The translations under genes and the position numbers were made by a program. Below are positions 9,585 to 17,597 of a DNA stretch of 64,000 nucleotides, one piece after another (within the stretch, counting starts at the first letter, position 1; every line of letters begins with the position of its first letter). The DNA is from Alloscardovia sp963543015 (lineage in GTDB: Bacteria; Actinomycetota; Actinomycetes; Actinomycetales; Bifidobacteriaceae): the NCBI GenBank assembly GCA_963543015.1, contig CAUTYZ010000003.1, positions 1 to 64,000 of the forward strand, read 5' to 3'. The notes below the pieces were generated by a model. That model made no database searches. It saw only the letters and a list, made by a program, of their open reading frames with translations, and had not been told where the DNA came from.

Positions 9585-10310
9585 ATGAGTATCGCAGTTT
9601 TTACAGGTGCAGGTATTTCCACTTCTGTCGGTATTCCTGATTTTCGCGGACCCGACGGTGTCTGGACGAAACATCCTGAGCAGGCGAATGTGTACGATTA
9701 CGATCTTTTTATCCATGATCGCGCTGCCCGTGAGTATTCGTGGCGTTGGCAGAAGGAATCAGCCGTGTGGAAAGCACAGCCAGGGCCTGCACATTATGCT
9801 CTTGTGGAGTTAGAGAAAGCGGGATTGCTCAGCATTATCGCTACTCAAAATTTTGATGGATTGCATGAACGCGCGGGAAATTCTGCCGAAAAAATTACGA
9901 ACTTGCACGGTACCATTGCCACGTCGCATTGCTTGGATTGTGGAAAGAAGTATCGTACATCAGACATTATGGATGCCTTGGATGATACTCCTGACCCTCA
10001 CTGCTTAGTATGTGGAGGAATTCTTAAAACGGATGTCACCTATTTTGGAGAGCAACTTCCAGAAGGCGCGTTGGATAAAGGCGCACAGGGAATTCTCAAC
10101 GCGTCTGAATTATGGGTCGTCGGTTCAAGTCTTGAAGTATATCCCGCAGCTTCTTTGATTCCTTTTGCAGCGCGCTATGACAGAAGAATTCGCATTATTA
10201 ATGCACAGCCAACCGATATGGATGGGCTCGCAAACGATGACGATATCATTCGCGAGCCGATTGAAGAGGTTCTTCCACAGCTCGTGCGCGATGCGATACA
10301 ACGCGGGTGA
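9585..10310 (+). CDS. cobB: NAD-dependent protein deacylase, sirtuin family
   Basis: A 241-residue class III (SIR2) deacylase that removes acyl groups from protein lysines using NAD+. It shows the NAD-binding GAGIS and GIPDFRG motifs, TQNFDGLHERAG with the catalytic His just after in LHGT, four zinc cysteines in two pairs (CLDC, CLVC) and the C-terminal VVGSSLEVYPAASL. The length is typical. The start at 9585 is preferred because AAGGTG lies just upstream; 9567 is in frame but its Shine-Dalgarno-like sequence abuts the ATG. It is a single gene, divergent from the metal transporter operon and convergent with ilvA. The symbol follows usual bacterial naming; substrates are unknown. Confidence 0.9.
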   Translation: MSIAVFTGAGISTSVGIPDFRGPDGVWTKHPEQANVYDYDLFIHDRAAREYSWRWQKESAVWKAQPGPAHYALVELEKAGLLSIIATQNFDGLHERAGNSAEKITNLHGTIATSHCLDCGKKYRTSDIMDALDDTPDPHCLVCGGILKTDVTYFGEQLPEGALDKGAQGILNASELWVVGSSLEVYPAASLIPFAARYDRRIRIINAQPTDMDGLANDDDIIREPIEEVLPQLVRDAIQRG

Positions 10311-10348
10311 CACGAGCCGAGCTAAGTTCGATTCCTCACTAAGTCTGA

Positions 10349-11659
10349 TTAATAGACGCGGTTAATGCGGAATCCCTTTGCTTGCAGAGCATCCAAAACT
10401 TGCTGGATATGCTCAGGGCCGTTGGTTTCTACAGTCACTTCGAGCAGCACAGTATTCGTGTAATGCGACTGTGCCTTGAACTGGTCATGGTTCAGCTCGA
10501 TAACGTTTGCGCGCAAGTCAGCAAGAATTTGTGCAATTAACGCCAACTGACCTGGCGTATCTGGAAGCTCGACACCAAACTGCATAATGCGACCGCGTGT
10601 GATCATACCGCGCTGGATAACTGCACCCATAGTAACGGTGTCAATATTTCCGCCCGAGAGAATAGATACGATGACGCGATTTTTCATAGGAGGAACGCCC
10701 AAAAGCTGAGCTTCATCGCCGTCATTTTCCAAAGAACTGACCGAGCGAACCTTATCCAGCTCGTTCAGCGCAGCCAGCGAAACAGCTCCTGCTGCCTCAA
10801 CGACGAGCTTATGCTTTTCGAGCATGAGCAGAATCATCTCCGCAATATCACGTTCGGTAACTGTGACAAACCCATCGAGATACTGCTCCAGCAATGCGAA
10901 GGTCAAGTCACCAGGCTGCTTGACAGCCACACCTTCTGCCGCAGTATTGACCTGAGCTGCAGGATGAACTGTATGATCGCCCGATGTGAAGGACTGCTTA
11001 AATGCTTGTGATCCTTCTGGAGTCACACCGATTACACGGACATGAGGAGCGAAGGCTTTCACGGCCATAGCTACGCCAGCTCCCAAACCACCACCACCAA
11101 GTGGAACGAGGATATCCGTTACCTCTGGGCAGTCCTGCAAAATTTCGAGGGCAATTGTTCCCTGTCCAGTCAGGACCTCGTAATCATTGAACGGATGAAC
11201 GAAAATCAGCCCCTGCTCCTGCGACAACTTTGCAGCATGAGCACTCGACTCGTCGAATACATCTCCCACCAACGCAACCTGTGCGCCCAATGCACGCGTT
11301 GCATCGACTTTAATAGGTGGGGTGCTACGAGGCATAACAATCGTCGCCTGTGCTCCACGCTCGCGTGCTGCATATGCAACACCTTGTGCGTGGTTTCCTG
11401 CAGATGCGGTAACAATTCCTCGATCAAGCTCGTCCTGAGTCAAAGAGGCAATTTTGTTATATGCTCCACGAAGCTTGAATGACCCTGTCTTCTGCAAATT
11501 TTCAGGCTTGAGAAGCACTCGAGCACCTGTACGCTCCGACAGAATTGGCGATTCTTCGAGCTGTGTATGACGGGCAACACTAGCGAGGCGCTCTGCTGCC
11601 GTCTCGATATCCTTCACGTGGTCGCGGTCGATATAAGCGCGCACTTCTTCCGGCGTCAT
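10349..11659 (-). CDS. ilvA: Threonine ammonia-lyase (threonine deaminase)
   Basis: A 436-residue PLP enzyme converting L-threonine to 2-oxobutanoate and ammonia, the entry step of isoleucine synthesis (or catabolic threonine use). The PLP lysine lies in TGSFKLRGAYNK and the Gly-rich phosphate loop is VPLGGGGLGAG. The C-terminal ~80 residues form a single ACT-like domain (PDTPGQLALIAQILADLRAN), as in the shorter TdcB/IlvA type. The start at 11659 has GGAGG eight bases upstream; the longer frame adds a leader without family character. It is transcribed alone, with a candidate promoter and tandem 13-bp repeats upstream. Confidence 0.9.
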   Translation of the reverse strand: MTPEEVRAYIDRDHVKDIETAAERLASVARHTQLEESPILSERTGARVLLKPENLQKTGSFKLRGAYNKIASLTQDELDRGIVTASAGNHAQGVAYAARERGAQATIVMPRSTPPIKVDATRALGAQVALVGDVFDESSAHAAKLSQEQGLIFVHPFNDYEVLTGQGTIALEILQDCPEVTDILVPLGGGGLGAGVAMAVKAFAPHVRVIGVTPEGSQAFKQSFTSGDHTVHPAAQVNTAAEGVAVKQPGDLTFALLEQYLDGFVTVTERDIAEMILLMLEKHKLVVEAAGAVSLAALNELDKVRSVSSLENDGDEAQLLGVPPMKNRVIVSILSGGNIDTVTMGAVIQRGMITRGRIMQFGVELPDTPGQLALIAQILADLRANVIELNHDQFKAQSHYTNTVLLEVTVETNGPEHIQQVLDALQAKGFRINRVY

Positions 11660-11787
11660 TGGCGATACCTCCAACCTGAATGTCGTCCTCGCTAGGCACA
11701 TCCGACAAGCACCAGCTGGCACTGATGTGTCTCAGTAAGGACGATATGTGACTATCATTCTTCCTCACAGTGTAGTCGATTGGGGCA

Positions 11788-11837
11788 TACAGACGCTGAC
11801 GACGATACGTCAATATCCCACATTAATATCCCACATT
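11788..11837 (-). promoter_or_regulatory. Candidate ilvA promoter with two tandem 13-bp repeats
   Basis: On the minus strand TTGACG and TATGCC are 18 bases apart and about 130 bases upstream of ilvA, resembling -35 and -10 boxes. Directly upstream of the -35 box, AATATCCCACATT (plus-strand reading) occurs twice head to tail at 11812-11824 and 11825-11837. This is the position where an activator would bind. No regulator is identified. Confidence 0.35.
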
Positions 11838-11971
11838 GCAAAAATTAAGCCGGATATTTAACCACCCATCGCTTATAAAAGCATGCTATCTCACCGTTTC
11901 GCGCGTTCTGACATGTGTAGTATAAAGAAGAGGAAAAACACAGTCAGCACGACGAGAATCAGCAAGGTGGC

Positions 11972-13771
11972 ATGATGAAAAATTCTCGGGAACATCAACG
12001 TTCTTCGAAAGCCCGCACGCAGCACACGCATGCCTCCCGAAACCATGCTTCCCGAGTGTTTGATGCATCCGCACTTGTCGATGATGATGCTCAAGCTTTT
12101 GACCTTGAGTCAGGCAGTTCCTCACTTTCTGAGAATTCGTCAGATGCACAGATGGATCATTCGCGAGCAATGAGAGCTTCGCATTTTTCAGATTATCGAA
12201 CGAATATTCAGGAAATTCTTTCCGGGTCTTCTCGCCGTCAGTGGTCTATCGCAGCACGAGGAATTGTATGCGGAATTGCTGCTGGATTGCTGGTCGTGGC
12301 ATACAGGGCTGCTATCGCGTACGGAAATTCTTGGGCGGTCAGTCTTTACGCATACCTAGGAGCGCATCCGTGGTCAATTATCGCGTGGATTCTTGCCGCG
12401 ATTGCTGCTGCTTGGATGATTTCCCGTCTGATTGCATGGGAGCCGATGGCGTCTGGTTCGGGAATTCCTCAAGTGGAGGGTGTGCTTCTTCTCGGTTTGA
12501 AAATGCGCTGGTGGTCAGTGCTCGTTGTCCGTTTTACTGCTGGCATTGTGTGCGGATTCTTTGGAATGAGCCTTGGACGCGAAGGCCCTTCTATTCAAAT
12601 CGGAGCAGCAAGTGCTGCTGGTGTGAGCTCTCGCATGGGGCGTAATAAAGTCGAGAAGGATAATTTTGTCGCAGCAGGTGCAGCTGCTGGCTTGTCTGCA
12701 GCTTTTAGCGCGCCGTTATCCGGCATGATGTTTGCTCTTGAAGAGGTCTATAAAAGTTTTAATCCGACCGTTCTTTTCACAGCAACCACAGCCGCTCTGA
12801 CTGCAGATCTCGTATCCAAGATTTTCCTTGGCTTTACGCCTGTTTTACAATTCGCGAATGTCGAGCAGCTTGATTTGCATACGTACATCTGGCTGATACC
12901 TCTTGGAATTATCAGCGGTCTGACAGGTGCGGCAATTAACCGAATGCTTCTGGGCATGCAAACGCTCTACAATCGCATTCCAAGCATGTGGCGAATACTC
13001 ATCGCACTGGGGCTTGCCCTTCCTGTAGGACTCGCATTCCCGCTGGCTCTCGGCGGTGGCGCAAACCTTATCAGTTATGCCGAACGAGCCAGTGGGCCGA
13101 TTCTCATACTTGCTGCTTTGCTCGTTGTTAAGATGCTTTTTACGTCCACGAGTTTTGGAAGCGGCGTCCCGGGTGGAATTTTCCTTCCCATTTTGACTAT
13201 CGGTGCGGTAGCGGGAAGTCTTTTTGCGAGAATTCTTGGACTATTTAACTTTGGAGATTTTTCGCTTTCACCTCGTTTTGTTGCAACTTTCACCGTACTT
13301 GCCATGGCTGGAGCTCTTGCCTCGTCCGTTAAAGCGCCAATTACATCCATGCTTCTGGTCATTGAAATGACAGGATCACTGGTTCATATGTTCCCTGTAG
13401 CGGCGGTGACGTTAATTGCTTTCTTAGTATCGGATATTTTGCATATTAAGCCGATTTATCATGAATTGCTTGACCGTTATCTGGCAAAAAATACCGCTGA
13501 TTCTGCGCATGAAAATTCTCAGCATGACAACCAGTCAGGAATTCTGTCACTGCCTGTCGAATTAGGAAGTACGCTTATCGGACGACCGGTAGGAGCAATT
13601 GACTGGCCAGAGGATACATCCGTCATCGCTATTCGTCGCCGTGGACGCGAATTCGTTCCGCAAGAAAGCACAGTTATCCATCCTGGAGATGGTCTCGTTG
13701 TCATTTTCCGCGGACAAAATCAGCAAACTGCACGCGAGGAATTAAGCGCGCTCTGCTCGCCAGCGTATTAA
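11972..13771 (+). CDS. ClC family chloride channel/transporter with C-terminal TrkA-C domain
   Basis: A 599-residue ClC protein. A hydrophilic N-terminus of ~90 residues precedes the membrane core. The ion-path motifs are GSGIPQVEG, GREGPSIQIG (gating glutamate) and GSGVPGGIFLP, and FALEE matches the inner proton glutamate region of ClC exchangers. The last ~80 residues, ending in VIHPGDGLVVIFRG, form a TrkA-C/RCK-type regulatory domain. This points to a Cl-/H+ exchanger rather than a CLC-F fluoride exporter, whose hallmark motifs differ. The start codons at 11972 and 11975 are adjacent; AAGGTGG lies one and four bases upstream respectively, favouring 11975. It is convergent with the crcB pair, with 12 bases between stops. 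Confidence 0.88.
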   Translation: MMKNSREHQRSSKARTQHTHASRNHASRVFDASALVDDDAQAFDLESGSSSLSENSSDAQMDHSRAMRASHFSDYRTNIQEILSGSSRRQWSIAARGIVCGIAAGLLVVAYRAAIAYGNSWAVSLYAYLGAHPWSIIAWILAAIAAAWMISRLIAWEPMASGSGIPQVEGVLLLGLKMRWWSVLVVRFTAGIVCGFFGMSLGREGPSIQIGAASAAGVSSRMGRNKVEKDNFVAAGAAAGLSAAFSAPLSGMMFALEEVYKSFNPTVLFTATTAALTADLVSKIFLGFTPVLQFANVEQLDLHTYIWLIPLGIISGLTGAAINRMLLGMQTLYNRIPSMWRILIALGLALPVGLAFPLALGGGANLISYAERASGPILILAALLVVKMLFTSTSFGSGVPGGIFLPILTIGAVAGSLFARILGLFNFGDFSLSPRFVATFTVLAMAGALASSVKAPITSMLLVIEMTGSLVHMFPVAAVTLIAFLVSDILHIKPIYHELLDRYLAKNTADSAHENSQHDNQSGILSLPVELGSTLIGRPVGAIDWPEDTSVIAIRRRGREFVPQESTVIHPGDGLVVIFRGQNQQTAREELSALCSPAY

Positions 13772-13783
13772 AATTAACGCACA

Positions 13784-14173
13784 TTACAGATGCAGCGATA
13801 CAAAGAACATCAGCGCTGCCAGCATAACGAGTACAGGAATTCCCACAGCAACGAGAAGGTAGACGAAGAATTCTCCCCAATGCTTTCCTCGCGCAAGTGT
13901 AATAATTTCGTTCATTGCGGTCGAGAAGGTCGAAAATCCGCCTAAGAAACCTGTCGTAGCAAGCGCATAAATCTGTGCGTTTACATCGCGTACATACACT
14001 AATGCTGCTGCAAAAAGAATGACGGCAAGAGAATTAATAAGTAATGTTGACCATGGGAAGATCGTCGGGCTCATGCGAGAAATAGCGCGTTTAATAGACG
14101 TGTCGAGAACGAAACGAAGAACAGCTCCCAATCCTCCGCATACGCTTATGGTGATCAGAGTGACGAGATTCAC
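13784..14173 (-). CDS. crcB: Fluoride channel subunit CrcB (Fluc), second of pair
   Basis: A 129-residue, four-helix fluoride channel protein. It shows GGLGAVLRF at the N-terminus and GFLGGFSTFSTAMNE, the Fluc pore signature with the two phenylalanines and the Na+-site region. Actinobacterial crcB genes are often paired to form heterodimers that export fluoride. Its ATG at 14173 overlaps the stop of the upstream crcB gene (ATGA), so the two are made together. Confidence 0.92.
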   Translation of the reverse strand: MNLVTLITISVCGGLGAVLRFVLDTSIKRAISRMSPTIFPWSTLLINSLAVILFAAALVYVRDVNAQIYALATTGFLGGFSTFSTAMNEIITLARGKHWGEFFVYLLVAVGIPVLVMLAALMFFVSLHL

Positions 14174-14898
14174 GGTTCACGCCTCCTTACACCTGTATGC
14201 CTTCCAGCAGAATGGTTCTCCGCACCTGCAGCACCGCCATGACGACCGCGCGATACGCCCGAACGTGTGGACTTCGTCAACGATTGGCCGAGAGCTGCAC
14301 CCAAAAATGCGCAGAGCACGCCGAGAACGACAGAAACCACTGCATACACCCAGCCCATCTGCCCTGCAGTAATTTCCAAAGCAAGAGTGGACATAGTCGA
14401 CAGCCCGCCGCAAAAGCCCATTCCCAGACCACGCGATATCAATTCACCCGCACGCTGAGCGCCTGCCGGAGCAAACTTCGCACCGATGCTACCTGCGATA
14501 AGAGCAGTTAAAAAGGCGTAAACAAAACTCGCAATAATATTCGCAGCCAAAGTTCCCCAATGGATGCTGTACAGTTCTGGCAACGAATTCATTGACTGCG
14601 ACAGCGCATACCGTGCAGCCGTTCCTAACGAACCGCCAAGAAAGACAACGATATAGAGAGCCACATCAGTAAGTGGACTACGTACAGGTTTGCCTTGAGA
14701 CCTCGTCACCTGTCTATCTGCAGATGCGCACTGAGACTGCCACGGCGTATGAGCGGACTGTGCATGAGCAGACTGTGTATGGGATGAATGTGCTCGTTCT
14801 GACTGTGCTCGTTGTGAATGTGCACGTGCAGAACGCGACGACCGCGAGGACGCGGAAGTCCTCACGGATCGCTCTCTACCTTGACTATGTTTTGCCAT
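14170..14898 (-). CDS. crcB: Fluoride channel subunit CrcB (Fluc), first of pair, with long N-terminus
   Basis: A 242-residue protein: about 85 hydrophilic N-terminal residues rich in Ser, His, Arg and Gln (repeats of the SAHAQSAH type), then a four-helix Fluc domain with GGSLGTAARYALSQ and GFCGGLSTMSTLALE. The extension is unusual, since Fluc proteins are normally ~125 residues, and it is probably cytoplasmic and disordered. AGGG lies eight bases before the chosen start. No fluoride riboswitch is recognisable upstream. It is coupled to the second crcB gene by an ATGA overlap. Confidence 0.88.
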   Translation of the reverse strand: MAKHSQGRERSVRTSASSRSSRSARAHSQRAQSERAHSSHTQSAHAQSAHTPWQSQCASADRQVTRSQGKPVRSPLTDVALYIVVFLGGSLGTAARYALSQSMNSLPELYSIHWGTLAANIIASFVYAFLTALIAGSIGAKFAPAGAQRAGELISRGLGMGFCGGLSTMSTLALEITAGQMGWVYAVVSVVLGVLCAFLGAALGQSLTKSTRSGVSRGRHGGAAGAENHSAGRHTGVRRREP

Positions 14899-14945
14899 AT
14901 TGCTGCCCTGCTAGATTCCTACGCGCGTTCACGACTGACACGACT

Positions 14946-14996
14946 GAATTCTCGTCAATTCTCTTTCAAGAAGAAAAGAAACTTTCGCGAGAATTC
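14946..14996 (-). terminator. Inverted repeat downstream of purA
   Basis: GAATTCTCG (14946-14954) and CGAGAATTC (14988-14996) are perfect inverted copies separated by 33 bases, starting eight bases after the purA stop. It may act as a weak terminator or RNA 3' end, but the loop is long and no clear U tract follows. Confidence 0.3.
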
Positions 14997-15003
14997 GAAA
15001 AAT

Positions 15004-16311
15004 CTAGTCTTCGTCGATCAAGGAGTGGATGGAAATAATATGATCGCGCTGTGGACCAGTTCCGATAGCAGAAATACGGCAACCAGACAGTTCTTCCAAA
15101 CGACGAACGTATACCTGAGTTGTTTCTGGCAAATCTTCAAAGCGATGAACCTGGGAAATGTCCTCATCCCAGCCTGGCATCTCTTCGTAAATTGGCGTTG
15201 CGCGAGCAAAAGCTTCCTGATCCGTTGGCATCTCATCGTAACGAGTATGCGTTCCGTCAGCATTTTCTACATCGTATGCCACGCAAATGGGGATGGTCTT
15301 CAAACCAGTCAACACGTCAAGCTTGGTCAGCACGATATCCGTTAAACCGTTTGTCTGGACAGCGTAACGGTTAACCACAGAGTCGAACCAACCGCAACGA
15401 CGAGGGCGTCCGGTAGTTACACCGAATTCATGACCCTGTGCGCGCAACCATTCGCCGTCTTCATTATCGAGTTCGGTTGGGAATGGACCTTCGCCAACGC
15501 GAGTGACGTATGCCTTGGAAACACCGATAACGCGAGAAATCTTCGTTGGGCCAACGCCTGTTCCTGTGCATGCACCACCAGCAGTTGGGTTCGAGGATGT
15601 CACGTATGGATAGGTTCCATGATCGACGTCCAGCATGGTTGCCTGGCCGCCTTCGAAAAGAACTACTTCCCCACGATCGAGTGCTTGGTTGAGCACAAGA
15701 CCAGTATTTGCTACATACTTGCGGATCTTTTCACCCAAGTCAATCAAGTATTCGACAGTCTCCTCGATGTCGATAGCGCGCTGATTGTAGAGCTTGACCA
15801 GCATCTGATTCTTCTGATGCAAAGATGCCTCGACCTTGTCGCGCAATACTTCTGGGTTATACAAATCATGAACGCGAATGCCGATACGGTTAATCTTATC
15901 CGCATACGCTGGTCCGATACCGCGACCGGTCGTACCAATCTTGCGCTTTCCAGCATAACGTTCGGTTACCTTATCGATAACGCGATGATATGGAGCGATA
16001 ATATGTGCCGAATCAGAAAGCAGCAGCTTGGAGCAATCAACTCCGCGAGCCTCCAAACCTTCAATTTCTTCGAGCAGCACTTCAGGATCGACCACAACAC
16101 CGTTGCCGATAACAGGTGTGACGTTTGAGTTTACAATGCCCGATGGGAGTAAGTGCAATGCGTACGACTCATCGCCTACGACGACCGTGTGGCCTGCATT
16201 GTTACCACCATTAAAACGTGCGACGTAATCGACCTTACCGCCGATTAAATCGGTAGCTTTGCCCTTGCCTTCGTCGCCCCACTGTGCACCTATGAGAATA
16301 ATGCCTGGCAT
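15004..16311 (-). CDS. purA: Adenylosuccinate synthetase
   Basis: A 435-residue enzyme joining IMP and aspartate with GTP to form adenylosuccinate, the first committed step from IMP to AMP. The N-terminal GAQWGDEGKGK P-loop, NAGHTVVVG (catalytic His), IGTTGRGIGPAY, the region SNPTAGGACTGTGVGP and the GRPRRCGWFD motif are all intact. Length is normal. GGGAGGG lies four bases before the ATG. It is transcribed in the same direction as fba, with a hairpin between them. Confidence 0.97.
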   Translation of the reverse strand: MPGIILIGAQWGDEGKGKATDLIGGKVDYVARFNGGNNAGHTVVVGDESYALHLLPSGIVNSNVTPVIGNGVVVDPEVLLEEIEGLEARGVDCSKLLLSDSAHIIAPYHRVIDKVTERYAGKRKIGTTGRGIGPAYADKINRIGIRVHDLYNPEVLRDKVEASLHQKNQMLVKLYNQRAIDIEETVEYLIDLGEKIRKYVANTGLVLNQALDRGEVVLFEGGQATMLDVDHGTYPYVTSSNPTAGGACTGTGVGPTKISRVIGVSKAYVTRVGEGPFPTELDNEDGEWLRAQGHEFGVTTGRPRRCGWFDSVVNRYAVQTNGLTDIVLTKLDVLTGLKTIPICVAYDVENADGTHTRYDEMPTDQEAFARATPIYEEMPGWDEDISQVHRFEDLPETTQVYVRRLEELSGCRISAIGTGPQRDHIISIHSLIDED

Positions 16312-16351
16312 TTTCCCTCCCCTGGCAATTGAAAAGAATTACATTAAGACA

Positions 16352-16386
16352 ATACCGTGAACGCTCTACGAAAACGCTCACGGTAT
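16352..16386 (-). terminator. Hairpin terminator of fba
   Basis: ATACCGTGA (16352-16360) pairs with TCACGGTAT (16378-16386), and the stem extends inward with one mismatch. It lies 27 bases past the fba stop on the minus strand and ahead of purA. Confidence 0.5.
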
Positions 16387-16412
16387 CGATATCGTTATGG
16401 AGTTAAATCGTT

Positions 16413-17468
16413 TTATTTCAGGGCTTTGCCCGCGGAACCAAGCTGTACACACGCTTCCACAACGCGTTGTGCCATCGAGTCCTCAGCCTCACGACCCCAT
16501 GAGCGTGGATCGTACTCGCCCTTATCGCCCACTTCTCCGTCCACTTTGAGGACCTTGTCATAATTGACCATCATATGTCCGGCAATTGCACGAGTAAACG
16601 CATACTGAGTATCGGTATCGATGTTCATCTTAATAACGCCGTGGCTTACTGCTTCTGCAATTTCTTCAGGACGAGATCCAGAACCACCGTGGAAGACCAG
16701 ATAGAATGGCTTATCTCCGTGAGCCCCTGGCAGTGTACTGAATGCTTGCGCCGTTTCCGTTTGGATTTCGCCGAGCAATTCCGGACGAAGCTTGACTACG
16801 CCTGGCTTATACGCACCGTGAACATTTCCAAAAGTAAATGCTGCCATATAGCGCGCATTGCCTTGTGCATCCGTGCTCAGCCCTAGTGACTGAGCTACCT
16901 GAGCTGCATCATCAGGAGTAGAGTACAATTTTTCGTTAATTTCTGCACGATGACCATCTTCTTCACCACCGACAGCACCAATTTCGATTTCCAAAACGGT
17001 GTGCGCGTGAGCTGACTTCTCGAGTAAGCGTTCAGCAATCTCGATATTGTGGCTGAGAGGCACAGTCGAACCGTCCCACATATGAGACTGGAACATTGGC
17101 TCATGGCCGTGCTCTACTTCATCAATTTCCATATCCAGCAATGGATCAACCCATTCACCCAGATACTGCTCAGCACAATGATCCGTATGGAATGCGACGG
17201 TAATGTTCGGATACTTGCGTGCGACTTCATGTGCATATGCTGCAAAAGCACGAGAACCCACCACGCGGTCTTTGAGCTTTTGACCGCTCAAATATGCAGC
17301 GGAGCCAACGGATACCTGGATAATTCCATCAGATTCTGCCTCAGCAAAACCTTGGAGAGCAGCGTTCAATGTCTGCGAGCTGGTCACATTGATTGCTGGG
17401 TAAGCATAGCCGCCGTCGCGTGCTGCAGAGAGCATGGCGGAGTAACGTTCTGGTGTTGCAACTGTCAT
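16413..17468 (-). CDS. fba: Class II fructose-bisphosphate aldolase
   Basis: A 351-residue zinc-dependent aldolase interconverting fructose 1,6-bisphosphate with glyceraldehyde 3-phosphate and dihydroxyacetone phosphate; in bifidobacteria it serves mainly gluconeogenesis and the lower pathway. Zinc and catalytic segments are visible: HTDHCAEQY, EIGAVGGEEDGH, FGNVHGAYKPG, LVFHGGSGS and KMNIDTDTQYAFTR. The start MTVATPERY at 17468 matches the usual bifidobacterial N-terminus; the longer frame adds 31 unrelated residues. No strong Shine-Dalgarno sequence precedes it. Confidence 0.95.
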   Translation of the reverse strand: MTVATPERYSAMLSAARDGGYAYPAINVTSSQTLNAALQGFAEAESDGIIQVSVGSAAYLSGQKLKDRVVGSRAFAAYAHEVARKYPNITVAFHTDHCAEQYLGEWVDPLLDMEIDEVEHGHEPMFQSHMWDGSTVPLSHNIEIAERLLEKSAHAHTVLEIEIGAVGGEEDGHRAEINEKLYSTPDDAAQVAQSLGLSTDAQGNARYMAAFTFGNVHGAYKPGVVKLRPELLGEIQTETAQAFSTLPGAHGDKPFYLVFHGGSGSRPEEIAEAVSHGVIKMNIDTDTQYAFTRAIAGHMMVNYDKVLKVDGEVGDKGEYDPRSWGREAEDSMAQRVVEACVQLGSAGKALK

Positions 17469-17597
17469 ACTTTTAATGTACTTGGCAATGCGTACAGCGT
17501 GGGGACATGTCGCTGGGCTGTCTACTCTTGCTTTATCCCCCGAGCTGTGCGAGCTATGCAATCTGTGTGAGATGTTCTTCTATCGTGTGCCAGCCAG

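Noticed and set aside
11972..13771. CLC-F type fluoride exporter
   Set aside because: The selectivity segment reads GREGPSIQIG and GSGIP as in chloride-type ClC proteins, despite the crcB genes next door.
14899..15003. Fluoride riboswitch upstream of the crcB pair
   Set aside because: The conserved core of the crcB motif (as I know it) was not found in this stretch.
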